Position numbers and translations under genes: made by a program. The notes below the pieces were generated by a model. The model saw only the letters and a program-made list of their open reading frames with translations. It ran no database searches and was not told the origin of the DNA. This document shows positions 6,931 to 16,012 of a DNA stretch of 64,000 bases, one piece after another (position 1 is the stretch's first letter; the number at the start of each line of letters is the position of its first letter). The stretch is from Campylobacter gracilis (GTDB lineage: Bacteria > Campylobacterota > Campylobacteria > Campylobacterales > Campylobacteraceae): assembly GCF_018374135.1 (NCBI RefSeq), contig NZ_JAHAFS010000014.1, positions 3,394 to 67,393 of the forward strand, written 5' to 3'.

Positions 6931-8650
6931 CAAGCTTTTCGCTCCGAGCCTAAAAGAAGCCCCCAGAGACGCGGTACTACCTAGCCACGCGCTTTTGATC
7001 CGCGCGGGATTTATCGAGCAGCTGGGCAGCGGGCTTTATAATTTTTTGCCGCTAGGAAAGATAGTGCTAGAGCGGATCTGCGCCGTCATCAGGCAGGAGA
7101 TGGACGCTGCAGGCGCGCAGGAGGTCTCTTTTAGCGTCGTGACGTCCGCGGATGCGTGGAAAAAAAGCGGTCGCTACGCCAAATACGGTAAGGAGCTGCT
7201 GCGTTTCAAAGATCGTAAAGATAACGACTTTGTGCTAAGCCCAACTAACGAGGAAGCAGCGGTTTTGATGATCGCGGATAAGATCACGAGCTACAAGCAG
7301 CTGCCGCTAAATATCTATCAGATCAATACGAAATTCCGCGACGAGGCGCGCCCTCGCTTTGGGCTTCTGCGCGGCCGTGAGTTTACGATGAAGGACGCCT
7401 ATAGCTTCCACGCGGACGCTGCGGATATGAAGCGCGAGTTTGAGGTGATGAGGCAGGCGTACTCGCGGATTTTTACGCGACTTGGATTAAATTTTCGCGC
7501 GGTCGATGCGGACAGCGGCGCGATCGGCGGCAGCGGCAGTAAGGAGTTTATGGTGCTAGCGGACAACGGCGAGGACGATATCGTCGTGTGCAAGCGCTGC
7601 GAGTATGCCGCAAATATCGAGGCTGCGCGCCGTGCGCCCAAAACCACGAACGCCGCCGCGCCCGAGACCGACGGCATGATGAAATTTAAAACCCCCGCGA
7701 TGAAAACGATCGACGCGGTCGCGGAATTTTTTAAAGTGGATAAATTCTACACCATCAAGGCGGTGATCAAAAAAGCGCTATATGAGGATCGCAGCGAGAT
7801 CGTAGCGTTTTTTATCCGCGGCTGCGACGAGCTGCAAGAGACCAAGGCGCAAAACGCCTGCGGCGCGCTTGAGTTAGTCGATGCCAGCGAGGAGGAGATC
7901 GCGCGAGCTGGCTTTACGGCGGGCTTTTGCGGACCTTTCGGGCTCGGCGAGGGAGCGAAATTTTACATCGACGCCGAGCTAAAAGGGGTGCGCGAGATGA
8001 TCGCGGGCGCGAACGAGCCGGATTACCACTACGTGGGCGCAAGCGTGATAAATTTTAACGAATCGCGCTTTGCGGATCTCGCGGCCGTGGGCGCGGGCGA
8101 TGCGTGTCCGTGCTGCGGCGGCGAGCTTGGCATCACGAAAGGCATCGAGGTGGGCCATATCTTTCAGCTCGGCACGCGATATTCAGAGCCGATGGGGGCG
8201 CGATTTTTGGATGCAAACGGCAAGGCACAGCCGTTTTTTATGGGCTGCTACGGCATCGGCGCAAGCCGCCTAATCGCCGTGGCGATCGAAAGCAGCCACG
8301 ATGAGAGAGGCTGCGTGTGGCCGCGCGAGCTAGCGCCTTTCGAGCTTGAGATCATCATCTCAAATCACAAAGACGCGGCGGCGGTAGAGTTTGCCTCGCA
8401 GCTATACGAGCAGTGCCGCAAGCGCGGTATCCGCGTGCTACTTGATGATCGCGCGGAGCGCTTTGGCGTGAAGATGAACGACTTCGAGCTGATGGGCTTT
8501 CCGTATGCGGTACTCGTGGGCAAAGCCCTAGCAGAGGGAAGTGTCGAGTTCATCACTCGCGCAGGTCTAAAGCGGCAGAGCGTAAGCGCTGATGAAATTT
8601 TAAAATTTATCGAGAAAAAATTAATCAAGAAAAAATTAGGAAGCGCCTGA
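6920..8650 (+). CDS. proS: Prolyl-tRNA synthetase, bacterial type
   Basis: A 576-aa class II aminoacyl-tRNA synthetase. Motif 2 lies in the FRDEARPRFGLLRGREFTMKD region (about 141-161). The INS/YbaK-like editing domain spans roughly 225-380, a CPCC zinc-like pair sits near 397-400, and motif 3 is in GCYGIGASRLIA. The C-terminal anticodon-binding domain starts near 475. It charges tRNA(Pro) and edits Ala-tRNA(Pro). Length is normal with no insert, which makes it a useful control for the neighbouring genes. The start overlaps the end of hemA by 11 bases. Confidence 0.95.
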   Translation: MKFSKLFAPSLKEAPRDAVLPSHALLIRAGFIEQLGSGLYNFLPLGKIVLERICAVIRQEMDAAGAQEVSFSVVTSADAWKKSGRYAKYGKELLRFKDRKDNDFVLSPTNEEAAVLMIADKITSYKQLPLNIYQINTKFRDEARPRFGLLRGREFTMKDAYSFHADAADMKREFEVMRQAYSRIFTRLGLNFRAVDADSGAIGGSGSKEFMVLADNGEDDIVVCKRCEYAANIEAARRAPKTTNAAAPETDGMMKFKTPAMKTIDAVAEFFKVDKFYTIKAVIKKALYEDRSEIVAFFIRGCDELQETKAQNACGALELVDASEEEIARAGFTAGFCGPFGLGEGAKFYIDAELKGVREMIAGANEPDYHYVGASVINFNESRFADLAAVGAGDACPCCGGELGITKGIEVGHIFQLGTRYSEPMGARFLDANGKAQPFFMGCYGIGASRLIAVAIESSHDERGCVWPRELAPFELEIIISNHKDAAAVEFASQLYEQCRKRGIRVLLDDRAERFGVKMNDFELMGFPYAVLVGKALAEGSVEFITRAGLKRQSVSADEILKFIEKKLIKKKLGSA

Positions 8651-8680
8651 AATTTAGCCTTAAATTTGGGCTAAATTTTT
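8650..8680 (+). terminator. Hairpin terminator after proS, built from paired AAATTT
   Basis: Arms AAATTTAGCC (8650-8659) and GGCTAAATTT (8669-8678) are perfect complements with a nine-base loop. The right arm runs into a T5 tract, and the hairpin begins at the last base of the proS stop codon. Both arms contain an AAATTT word. Confidence 0.7.
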
Positions 8681-9250
8681 ACGCCTATTTGAGAAATTTA
8701 CAGACCGATTTTTCTTGCGCTGCGCAGCGTGAAATTTTATAGATTTACCGTGCTAGCCGCACGAAAACAGGTTTTTGAACTCGGACGGAGCATAAAATTT
8801 TATAAATTTACTATGTTATCGCGTAGATATACTGTTCAAGGCACAACGATAAAATTTACACTTAAGCTGCACTGCCATTTCACTAAAGCTAAATTTTAAA
8901 GTATGAGTTTGTGACTAAGATTACATCGACAGCCAAACCGCTGTTTCAAGGCGAGAATTTAAAGTACCAACTTGACCGCGCAAGTAAAAAGCGCGTTTTG
9001 ACCACTTCCCGCAGAAGTTGCCAAAAACAAAATTCTTTGATAAAACCCCGATCTCTGTCCGCCCTTTTACTAAAACGATTTTTAAAAAGCTAAATTTAAG
9101 CAGCGTTTTCGCTCCTTTGATTTCGCTATTTAAATTTAAGATTTAAATTTCGCGGCGTAACTGGCGCGTAAATTTAATCGGCGCGCAAAAGCCGATCCGA
9201 AATTCTACCCGGTCAAAATTTTGCTTAAATTTATTTGGCGACGACCGATT
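8681..9250. other. Non-coding, degenerate region
   Basis: About 570 bases of AAATTT-containing DNA without a supported gene. The 60-codon ORF at 8911-9093 has no ribosome site and basic, low-information content. I see no RNA gene. Confidence 0.5.
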
Positions 9251-9790
9251 TTAAATTTTATTCGTAGGTTTTTCGTAGTAGCCCCATTTGGCGCGGTATT
9301 TTCTCCTCGCTATCCGAGTCAAAACGATCTGAACAATCAAAAGCGCAAGCGCACCGCCGCCCCATTTCAAATATGTGATTCTATAGGAATCGGATATGGT
9401 ATCGTAATAAAACCTGGTTGCAAAAGTATAATCGTATTTTAAAACTATTTGTCCGTCTTTAAGAGCGATCTGCCGTGCAAGGTCGGTATCGCCCCCGATC
9501 CTTTGGTACCAAATTTTTACGTCCTTGTCGTATATCGCGACCTTGTATCCGTCTCTATTTCAGTGCTGCAAACATCTAAAGAAAAACGCCTCTGCTTAAG
9601 CGCGCCATCCACCAAATTTAACTTATAATAACTAGTCCCTCTGCTCTTATTTGTTTGCACATATGACGCGCCCCTCTATGGTCTGCAAATACTCGGGGCT
9701 AGACGGCAGCACCGCGGTGTAGGACATATACAGCGCCGCGCCCGCGCCAAGGATAAAAAACAACAGCACACATCTTAAAAGCGTATTCAT
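9251..9790 (-). pseudogene. Frameshifted two-TM protein gene
   Basis: On the minus strand the ATG at 9790 opens a frame with a hydrophobic segment (LLRCVLLFFILGAGAALYM) that stops at a TAA about 45 codons in. From near 9662 an adjacent frame continues sensibly (YVQTNKSRGTSYYKLNLVDG) to about 9545. A third frame then continues (YKVAIYDKDVKIWYQRIGGD) through a second membrane helix to a TAA at 9251. Two single-base shifts therefore break one gene of roughly 178 residues: TM, extracytoplasmic domain, TM, basic tail. The layout resembles DUF3592-type proteins, but I cannot assign it. Sequencing error is possible, though two shifts in one gene favour decay. Confidence 0.65.
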
Positions 9791-10114
9791 CTGATAAAGC
9801 TAGCGATCTTTTTTTCATCGTATTTTGTATCAAAAAACATCAAACCTCTTTTGTTTAAATTTTATTTCGGCGCTTTATCCTGGCACGCCGTATCGGCATA
9901 AAAACAAAGCCGTATCACTCCAGGCTATCGCGATCTTTAAAATCGTACCTTTGCAATTAATGCGGCTCGGTTTTTCCGTCGCCGTGCGCGATACAAGGCG
10001 CCGCTTCTGCCGAAGTTCGTCTTGGATTTTCATTCATTTTCATTCGACGAAGAGTAAATTTAAAAGCTAAATTTAAAAAGCGCACGAAAGAAATATTTCT
10101 CTTTTTAAATTCCG
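9791..10114. other. Degenerate stretch, possible remnant of an upstream gene
   Basis: No intact gene. On the minus strand a short frame reads MFFDTKYDEKKIASFIR and ends in a TGA that overlaps the ATG at 9790 by four bases. That is how the 3' end of a coupled upstream gene would look. Further right, fragments appear in different frames (for example YDFKDRDSLE) with no continuous reading. I take this as remains of a gene that preceded the pseudogene at 9251-9790. Confidence 0.35.
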
Positions 10115-10581
10115 CTAAAATTTTATCCAAAATGCGGCAAGTTCGTAGCCGCGGGACTCGCCCAACCCGCTAAAGCTTTCAAATGCAAGCGTAACGCCGC
10201 TGCTTAAGTTTAACTCCAAACCCTCATTCGTTGCGAGCTCGCGATACTCGATCCGCTTACGATTTAAAGCGCCTTTCACTGCCGCAAGGTCGATGGGAGC
10301 AGGACAGCCCGATAATATCCAAGGCTCTATTTCGATTTGCCGCGCGCTTCCGCCGCCGAAATTTAGAGGCTCACTTCTGAAATGATCCGAAAAAATCATA
10401 AAAATTTCGTCCCGAAAAAAGTGAAACTCAAAGGCGCCGTATCTTAAAATTTCAGCCCCGCGCTCTTAAAGCTCGCATCCGCAGGACCGAACATCGCGAC
10501 GATCTGCGCGCAGCTCAAGCCGCTTTTTACGTCAGTAAACTCGCCCGAGCGAAAAAACTCAAGCATATCGATTTTTAGCAT
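10115..10581 (-). pseudogene. Frameshifted small cytosolic protein, immunity-protein-like
   Basis: The ATG at 10581 has an excellent ribosome site (AGGGGAAGAG) and begins MLKIDMLEFFRSGEFTDVKS. About 42 codons in, at a run of four G (10456-10459 as C on the plus strand), the frame runs into a stop. Shifting one base gives an uninterrupted continuation starting AEILRYGAFEFHFFRDEIF and ending at 10115, about 155 residues overall. The pattern 'short helix, GPAD turn, EILRYGAFEFHF strand pair' resembles small proteins often found beside polymorphic toxins, but no toxin gene is visible. A 94-codon ORF starting at 10399 is the distal half only. Confidence 0.65.
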
Positions 10582-11138
10582 CTCTTCCCCTGTAAACACA
10601 CATCGCGCCTCTTAAAGCCACTCACGCTAATAGTTACACGAGCCAGCCATCGCGCTCATCCATGCTTAGCACTCGCTGACATGGCGCTAACGAGCAACGG
10701 CAAGCCAGACGCGTACATCATATAAAAGTGCGCCGCACAAAATTTTATCTCGCGCCGAGCCAAAATACAGCGCATTTGCAAAATTCAAAACGATCGCAAA
10801 ATGCCACGTCGTTTCGCAAGTTTTATTTCGCACAGACTTAAAAGCTGCGACAGCCGTATGAAATTTTATATAGTGACTGCATAAATCGCGCGCCGCAAGA
10901 CTCGAAATTTCACACCGCAACGCCGCAAATTTCACACCTCCTGCACATCACGCAGTGTCAGTCAGCCGAGCAAAGCTCGAATCTCGTTTGCGAAAACCTC
11001 GTGCGTCGCAAGCCACACTCGAACAAGTACTTTTCATAAGCGTTGTAATATCCGAGCTTAAGAAGCAATCTTATAAATCTGCTTTAGCTCATCTGGCGCT
11101 GTACTACGAGCAGATAAACTCGTTTGAGTCCGTTAAGA
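10582..11138. other. Non-coding region
   Basis: About 560 bases. The 82-codon ORF at 10687-10935 (minus) and the 75-codon ORF at 10955-11182 (plus) lack ribosome sites. The plus-strand one also runs into the 3' end of mdaB. I see no RNA gene or terminator I would defend. Confidence 0.45.
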
Positions 11139-11717
11139 CTAGCCGAAAAACCTTTTTAGATGCGCTTCGTAATCTTTCATAAAACGCTCCACATCAGGGT
11201 TTTTAACGACGTCGTTGCACATAAAAGTAGGCAGCCTTTTCGTGCCTAAAAACTCATTTGCCTTATGAAAATGCAGATAAACGCCGTCCACGCCCACGCC
11301 CTCGAAAAAATCGCCTGGCTTCTCAAACGCCTGAAGCGGCGCATTCCAAGTAACGCTTAGCATGTGAGATTTGCCCTTTATCAGTCCGCCGGTGCCGTAG
11401 CCGTCGTTTGGGCTTGCGCCGTGCCGTCCGTCGTTTGCCACTATCTTGCCTATGCCGCCCATAAACACCTCGTCCACGTACTTTTTGACTAGCCAAGGCT
11501 CGCCCATCCACCACGCGGGCATCTGCCAGATCACGGCATCCATCCATAGAAATTTTTCTACCTCACCTTCTATATCGTAGCCCTCATGTATCGTAGTTTC
11601 GCGCGTTTCGTGCCCTAGGGCTTGTAGCGTCTTTTTGGCTAGCTCGTGCAGAGTATTGCTTAGCTTGCCACCTTTGCCATTAAACGGCGCTCCGCCGTTG
11701 ATAAGTAGTATTTTCAT
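11139..11717 (-). CDS. mdaB: MdaB-type NAD(P)H quinone reductase
   Basis: A 192-aa flavodoxin-like protein starting MKILLINGGAPFNGKGGKL, with the FAD/FMN-binding phosphate loop at its N-terminus. PAWWMGEPWLVKKYVDEVF (66-84) is the typical MdaB flavin-contact region. The family performs two-electron reduction of quinones and protects against oxidative stress. I chose the ATG at 11717, preceded by AAGGATT, because an upstream in-frame ATG (11759) has no ribosome site and would add 14 atypical residues. It is a single gene with unrelated neighbours. Confidence 0.88.
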   Translation of the reverse strand: MKILLINGGAPFNGKGGKLSNTLHELAKKTLQALGHETRETTIHEGYDIEGEVEKFLWMDAVIWQMPAWWMGEPWLVKKYVDEVFMGGIGKIVANDGRHGASPNDGYGTGGLIKGKSHMLSVTWNAPLQAFEKPGDFFEGVGVDGVYLHFHKANEFLGTKRLPTFMCNDVVKNPDVERFMKDYEAHLKRFFG

Positions 11718-11855
11718 TTTAATCCTTTGATTAAATTTATTCGTTAGCGACACTCGCACACCTAAGTTAAAATTTCACCTCACAGCCCTATGCGAAAATG
11801 TAAGCGTAAATTTTATGAAGCGTTTAATTACTAAATTTTACTTTCACGCCGCAGT

Positions 11856-12473
11856 TTACCGCCCCAAAATTTCAAATTTATCGCCGTGCACCGCGATCGC
11901 TTCGGCGTTATTTATCGGCGCCAAATTTAGCTTGCCGCCATAAATTTTTAAAATTTCAGCCGCGCTTTGCACGAAAGGCTCCTCGCCGTAGTGCGGTACG
12001 GGGTAAAATTTCACCAGATCAAGCCCTGTTTGCGCCGCAGCCCCGTAGTCGCCCGCATTGTCCATCGCGCTCGCGTACTCCACGCTGGGTGCAGCGATCA
12101 TCGCGCCTGCCGACTCGCCCACGTATACGAGCTCGCCGCTTCGGACGCGACTAGCGATGAGGCCTGCGAGATCCTTCTTTTTAAGCTCGCGCAAAAGATA
12201 AAAGGTGTTGCCGCCGCTTACGTAAAGCACCTGCGCTGCGCCGATTTTTGCCTTCGCTTCGGCCTCGCTCGCTTTGGAAACGTCTAAAATTTGAACCTCA
12301 AAGCCCATTTTGGCAAACGCCTCTTTCGCCTCGTCCACGTAGTCTCGGTACTCCTCTACGTTTGCGGCGGTCGGGATAAAAAGCACCTCCTTAGCGCGGA
12401 TATTTTGTCTCGCATAGTCCTCAAAAAGCGTCGCCGCACCCGCAAAATAGGAGCATAAAAACATCTCTATCAT
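11856..12473 (-). CDS. Peptidase E-like serine hydrolase (class I glutamine amidotransferase-like fold)
   Basis: A 205-aa protein of the PepE (S51) family. GGNT at 87-90 precedes the nucleophile elbow GESAGA (S121), and a histidine is available in VPHYGEEP near 169. PepE members cleave Asp-X dipeptides or have lost activity. This one is of the shorter Gram-positive/epsilonproteobacterial type. The start is ATG at 12473 with an AAGGAAAAAC site. A plus-strand ORF over the same bases is a shadow. Confidence 0.82.
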   Translation of the reverse strand: MIEMFLCSYFAGAATLFEDYARQNIRAKEVLFIPTAANVEEYRDYVDEAKEAFAKMGFEVQILDVSKASEAEAKAKIGAAQVLYVSGGNTFYLLRELKKKDLAGLIASRVRSGELVYVGESAGAMIAAPSVEYASAMDNAGDYGAAAQTGLDLVKFYPVPHYGEEPFVQSAAEILKIYGGKLNLAPINNAEAIAVHGDKFEILGR

Positions 12474-12503
12474 TGTTTTTCCTTTAATTAAATTTGCGCT
12501 GAT

Positions 12504-12698
12504 TTAAAAGCGCTCGTAAAGCTTTGCCGCAATGACTGCGAGCAATGCGACCCAAACTAGCAGAGTAAATTCTACCGCGCCCACAAAGCAAGCGCACGAT
12601 GAAAAATAGCGCGGACAGAATTGTGCCGATAAAAGGGCAAAATTTACCGCCGCAGCGATTACAAAATACGCCAAAACCCAAACGGCAACGCAAACCAC
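12504..12698 (-). CDS. Possible small two-TM membrane protein
   Basis: A 64-codon frame opening with GTG codes for two strongly hydrophobic segments (about residues 2-24 and 39-58) and a short basic tail ending KLYERF. The hydrophobic pattern looks real, but there is no ATG and no convincing ribosome site. An in-frame TGA lies 12 codons upstream. It may be a remnant of a longer membrane protein. The overlapping 73-codon frame (12484-12705) is arginine/cysteine-rich and less plausible. Confidence 0.35.
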   Translation of the reverse strand: MVCVAVWVLAYFVIAAAVNFALLSAQFCPRYFSSCACFVGAVEFTLLVWVALLAVIAAKLYERF

Positions 12699-12844
12699 TC
12701 CACAATCACCAACTGCCTGGCGATTTCAAACTTCACTGAAACGACGCGAGCCTGTTAGATTAAGCTAGCTAGAGGAGTCGATCAGAGCGAACGATCAAAA
12801 CGATCAAATCAAGCCAATCGATCTAATCAACCAAGGCAAAACAG

Positions 12845-13795
12845 CTAGTGCTTTTTATCTTTAAAAAATCTAACGATCTTAGCCTGCAGCTTGAACCACT
12901 CGCTAAGCTCCATTATAGGATGCCCTGCGTAGTTTTTGCCACCCGTTAGATCCTTGCTTATGCCGCCGCGCGCCGCGATCTGAGCGAAATCGCCCACGCT
13001 TACGTGCCCGCCGCTGCCGCTCTGTCCGCCCATCACGACGTTGCGCCCAAGCGTCGTCGAGCCCGCAAGCCCCACCTGAGAGACGATGAGGCAGTTTTGC
13101 CCAAGCTCGCAGTTGTGCCCGATCTGAACGAGATTGTCGATCTTGCTGCCGCGCTTAACGATCGTCGAGCCGAACACCGCGCGGTCGATCGTCGTGCACG
13201 CGCCGATCTCGACCTCGTCTTGTAGCACGACGTTGCCGTTGTGATAAATTTTAACGTGCTCGCCCGTTTTGGTGTGCGCGTAACCGAAGCCGTCGCTTCC
13301 GATGACGGCGTTTGCGTGGATTATGCAGCGCTCGCCGATGATCGCGTCGTTATAGATGACGGCGTTTGCGTGGATTATGCAGTCGCTTCCGATATGCACG
13401 TCATCGCCGATGTATGCGCCGCTTAAGATAACGCAGTTCTCGCCGATCGTAGAATTTGCGCCGATATGCACGCCCTGCCCGATCTGCGCACTAGCGGCGA
13501 TCTTTGCGGGCGCACCTTTTCGAATGAGGGGCTTGGCAAAATGCGCGCTTAAAATCGCAAAGGCCAGGTGCGGATTTTCGCACTCCAGCGCTCGCACGCC
13601 GTTTGGAACCGCAGTGCCGCACTTTACCAATACGGCGGCTGCTTTGGTGGCGGATAAAAATTTCTCGTTTTTGTCGCTATCGCAGTAGCTTAGCTCGCTT
13701 TGCCTTGCGTTTTGAAGCGAATTTATCGCGGTAATCTCCGCGTCCGCTCCGCTAAGCTCTATGTTTAAAATTTCGGCAATTTTTGATAATTTCAT
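12845..13795 (-). CDS. lpxD: UDP-3-O-acylglucosamine N-acyltransferase (lipid A synthesis)
   Basis: A 316-aa protein with an N-terminal uridine-binding domain (1-95) followed by a left-handed beta-helix of hexapeptide repeats (about 100-290), then a short C-terminal helical tail. The motif HANAVIGSDGFGYAH contains the expected catalytic histidine region. LpxD adds the second 3-hydroxyacyl chain during lipid A assembly at the inner membrane. Length matches the family. One turn of the helix is repeated at the DNA level (28 identical bases, 54 bases apart). The ATG at 13795 is preceded by AAAGGAGC. Confidence 0.95.
   Translation of the reverse strand: MKLSKIAEILNIELSGADAEITAINSLQNARQSELSYCDSDKNEKFLSATKAAAVLVKCGTAVPNGVRALECENPHLAFAILSAHFAKPLIRKGAPAKIAASAQIGQGVHIGANSTIGENCVILSGAYIGDDVHIGSDCIIHANAVIYNDAIIGERCIIHANAVIGSDGFGYAHTKTGEHVKIYHNGNVVLQDEVEIGACTTIDRAVFGSTIVKRGSKIDNLVQIGHNCELGQNCLIVSQVGLAGSTTLGRNVVMGGQSGSGGHVSVGDFAQIAARGGISKDLTGGKNYAGHPIMELSEWFKLQAKIVRFFKDKKH
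13301..13382 (-). repeat. 28-bp direct repeat inside lpxD, one beta-helix turn apart
   Basis: The bases at 13301-13328 and 13355-13382 are identical for 28 positions. The 54-base spacing equals 18 residues, one coil of the beta-helix, and both copies encode CIIHANAVI. Either strong selection or a recent duplication or gene conversion of one coil would explain it. Confidence 0.85.
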
Positions 13796-13826
13796 TTGCG
13801 CTCCTTTGATTAAATTTTATCGCCGC

Positions 13827-14297
13827 CTACATATCCAGCGCGACGCTGCCGCCGCGTACGATGTCGATTGGATTGTATTTTTTTATCGTCTTTAAAAAGC
13901 CGTCGATGCGGTCTGCGTCATCACACGCCATGATGACGATCTTGCTGTCGTCGCTGTTTGCGATGCTGCCGTTGTAGGCTTTTAAAACGGCATCAAGCCC
14001 CGCTAAATTTTCGCCCAGCGCGATCTTTACCAAAACCATCTCCTTTTCGACGAATTTTGCATCCTCGATGACCTTGTAGACGGGGATCAGCTTATGAAGC
14101 TGCTTAGTGATCTGCTCTATGACGCGCTCGTCGCCCGAAGTGACGATGCTAAGGCGCGATAGACCGGTATTTGGGATAGGTGCAACGGTGAGGCTGTCAA
14201 TATTATAGCCGCGCCCCGCAAAAAGCCCTGAGATCCGCGACAAAACGCCGTGCTCATCGGTAACGACGACCGAGATTATTCTTCTTATGCTATTCAT
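13827..14297 (-). CDS. ilvH: Acetolactate synthase small (regulatory) subunit
   Basis: A 156-aa protein. An N-terminal ACT domain (about 3-77, VVVTDEHGVLSRISGLFAGR) carries the valine-binding loop, and a C-terminal ALS_ss domain follows (about 84-156). It confers valine feedback control on the large subunit in branched-chain amino acid synthesis. The ATG at 14297 overlaps the ilvI stop by four bases, the usual coupled arrangement. A plus-strand shadow ORF begins nearby. Confidence 0.95.
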   Translation of the reverse strand: MNSIRRIISVVVTDEHGVLSRISGLFAGRGYNIDSLTVAPIPNTGLSRLSIVTSGDERVIEQITKQLHKLIPVYKVIEDAKFVEKEMVLVKIALGENLAGLDAVLKAYNGSIANSDDSKIVIMACDDADRIDGFLKTIKKYNPIDIVRGGSVALDM

Positions 14298-15994
14298 CTT
14301 TGCGACTCCTGCTCAAAAATCATATTATAAAGCGCGCCGCCTGCGGGCACCATCGGCCAGACGTTTTCGAAGCGATCGATCTTAGCCTCGATGACGCTTA
14401 CCTTTTTGCTCGCAAGAGCCTGCTTCAGCGCGTCTTCAAATTCCGCTTTGGTGCTAACGCTAAAGCCCACGCCGCCGAAGCCCTCGACAATTTTTACGAA
14501 ATCAGGCTGCGAGCTAAGATCGGTCGATGAGAAACGCTGCCCGTAAAATAGGCTCTGCCACTGCCGCACCATGCCTAAGAAATTGTTATTTAATACGATA
14601 TTTACGACGTTTAAGCCGCTCGCGCTCGCAGTCATCAGCTCTTGGATATTCATCAAAATCGAACCGTCGCCGCTGAAATTTATAACCGGTCTGTCTCCCG
14701 CATAAGCCTTCGCGCCCAATGCCGCAGGGAGGCCGTATCCCATCGTGCCCTGCCCGCCGCTACTTAGCAGAGTGCGCGGCTTGCAAAACGGATAAAACTG
14801 CGCGACCCACATCTGATGCTGCCCCACATCCGTAGCGATGATGGCGTCCTCGTCCGCGATTTTTGCGGTGCTTTGGATAACCCACTGCGGCTTTAAAATT
14901 TCATCGCTGTCGTTAAATTTAAGCGGGTGAATTTCATTGTATTTGCGAATGAGCTCGCGCCACTGCTCGAAATTTGCAGGGCTAACCTCATTTTTAATAC
15001 GCGGCAGCATCTCCTCTAGCACCGATTTCACGTCGCCCACGATCGGATAATCCGCGTTTATGATCTTTGAGATCGAGCTAGGATCGATATCGACGTGGAT
15101 GATCTTTGCGTTTTTGCCGAATTCGCTAAGCTTACCCGTGACGCGATCGTCAAATCTCGCGCCCAAACAGATTATCAGATCAGACTCGCTAAGCGCCATA
15201 TTTGCGGCGTAGCTGCCGTGCATTCCGACCATACCTAAATTTAATTTATCATCGCTTCGCACGGCTCCCAGCGCCATAAGGGTTTGCACGACCGGGATCT
15301 GCGCAAACTCGCTAAGCTCGCGAACCAGCTCGCTTGCGCCCGCGCTAATAACGCCGCCTCCGATGTAGAGGATAGGCTTTTTGGAGTTTGCGATTAGCTC
15401 GACGGCTTTTTTGATCTGCTTAGCGTTGCCCTTATAATTCGGCTTGTAAGTTTGCATCTTGATTTCGCTAGGATATTCAAAAACGCCAAGCTTCGCCGTT
15501 ACGTCTTTGGGAATATCGACGTGCACGGGTCCAGGTCTGCCGCTGCGAGCGATATAAAAGGCTTCTTTTAAAATTCTAGGCAGCTCTTCGATCGTTTTAA
15601 CTAGATAGTTGTGCTTGACGCAAGGACGTGAAATTCCGATCGCATCGATCTCCTGAAAGGCGTCGGTGCCAATGAGCGAGGTCGCCACCTGCCCGCTAAT
15701 AAGCACGATCGGGATGCTATCGCTATACGCCGTAGCAAGCCCCGTAAGCGCGTTTGTAAATCCGGGGCCGCTCGTGACGACTGCCACGCCGACCTTGCCG
15801 CTAGCGCGCGCGTATCCGTCCGCAGCCATCGCCGCAGCTTGCTCGTGGCGCACCAAAATATGTCTGAAGTATTTTTGTTTGTAAATTTCATCGTATATGT
15901 TTAGCGCCGCGCCGCCCGGGTAGCCGAAAACCACCTCGACCCCCTCCTGCCGCAACGCCTCCACGATCATCTGCGATCCGCTAATTTCTTTCAT
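14294..15994 (-). CDS. ilvI: Acetolactate synthase large (catalytic) subunit
   Basis: A thiamine-diphosphate enzyme of 566 aa, counted from MKEISGSQMIVEAL. The conserved glutamate of the ThDP site lies in RHEQAAAMAADGYARASGK, and the ThDP/Mg motif is GDGSILMN followed by LNNNFLGMV. It condenses two pyruvates, or pyruvate and 2-ketobutyrate, in the Ile/Val/Leu pathway. An in-frame ATG six codons upstream (16012) exists. I prefer 15994 because AGGATGG precedes it and the product then starts like its relatives. It is co-translated with ilvH. Confidence 0.94.
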   Translation of the reverse strand: MKEISGSQMIVEALRQEGVEVVFGYPGGAALNIYDEIYKQKYFRHILVRHEQAAAMAADGYARASGKVGVAVVTSGPGFTNALTGLATAYSDSIPIVLISGQVATSLIGTDAFQEIDAIGISRPCVKHNYLVKTIEELPRILKEAFYIARSGRPGPVHVDIPKDVTAKLGVFEYPSEIKMQTYKPNYKGNAKQIKKAVELIANSKKPILYIGGGVISAGASELVRELSEFAQIPVVQTLMALGAVRSDDKLNLGMVGMHGSYAANMALSESDLIICLGARFDDRVTGKLSEFGKNAKIIHVDIDPSSISKIINADYPIVGDVKSVLEEMLPRIKNEVSPANFEQWRELIRKYNEIHPLKFNDSDEILKPQWVIQSTAKIADEDAIIATDVGQHQMWVAQFYPFCKPRTLLSSGGQGTMGYGLPAALGAKAYAGDRPVINFSGDGSILMNIQELMTASASGLNVVNIVLNNNFLGMVRQWQSLFYGQRFSSTDLSSQPDFVKIVEGFGGVGFSVSTKAEFEDALKQALASKKVSVIEAKIDRFENVWPMVPAGGALYNMIFEQESQR

Positions 15995-16012
15995 ACGCCC
16001 ATCCTGTTTCAT

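Noticed and set aside
10955..11182. 75-codon plus-strand ORF with a fairly protein-like second half
   Set aside because: No ribosome site, it overlaps the 3' end of mdaB on the other strand, and its start region is low-information; kept out for lack of support.
12484..12705. 73-codon frame overlapping the possible two-TM protein
   Set aside because: Arg/Cys-rich; the neighbouring frame (12504-12698) has a far better membrane-protein pattern.
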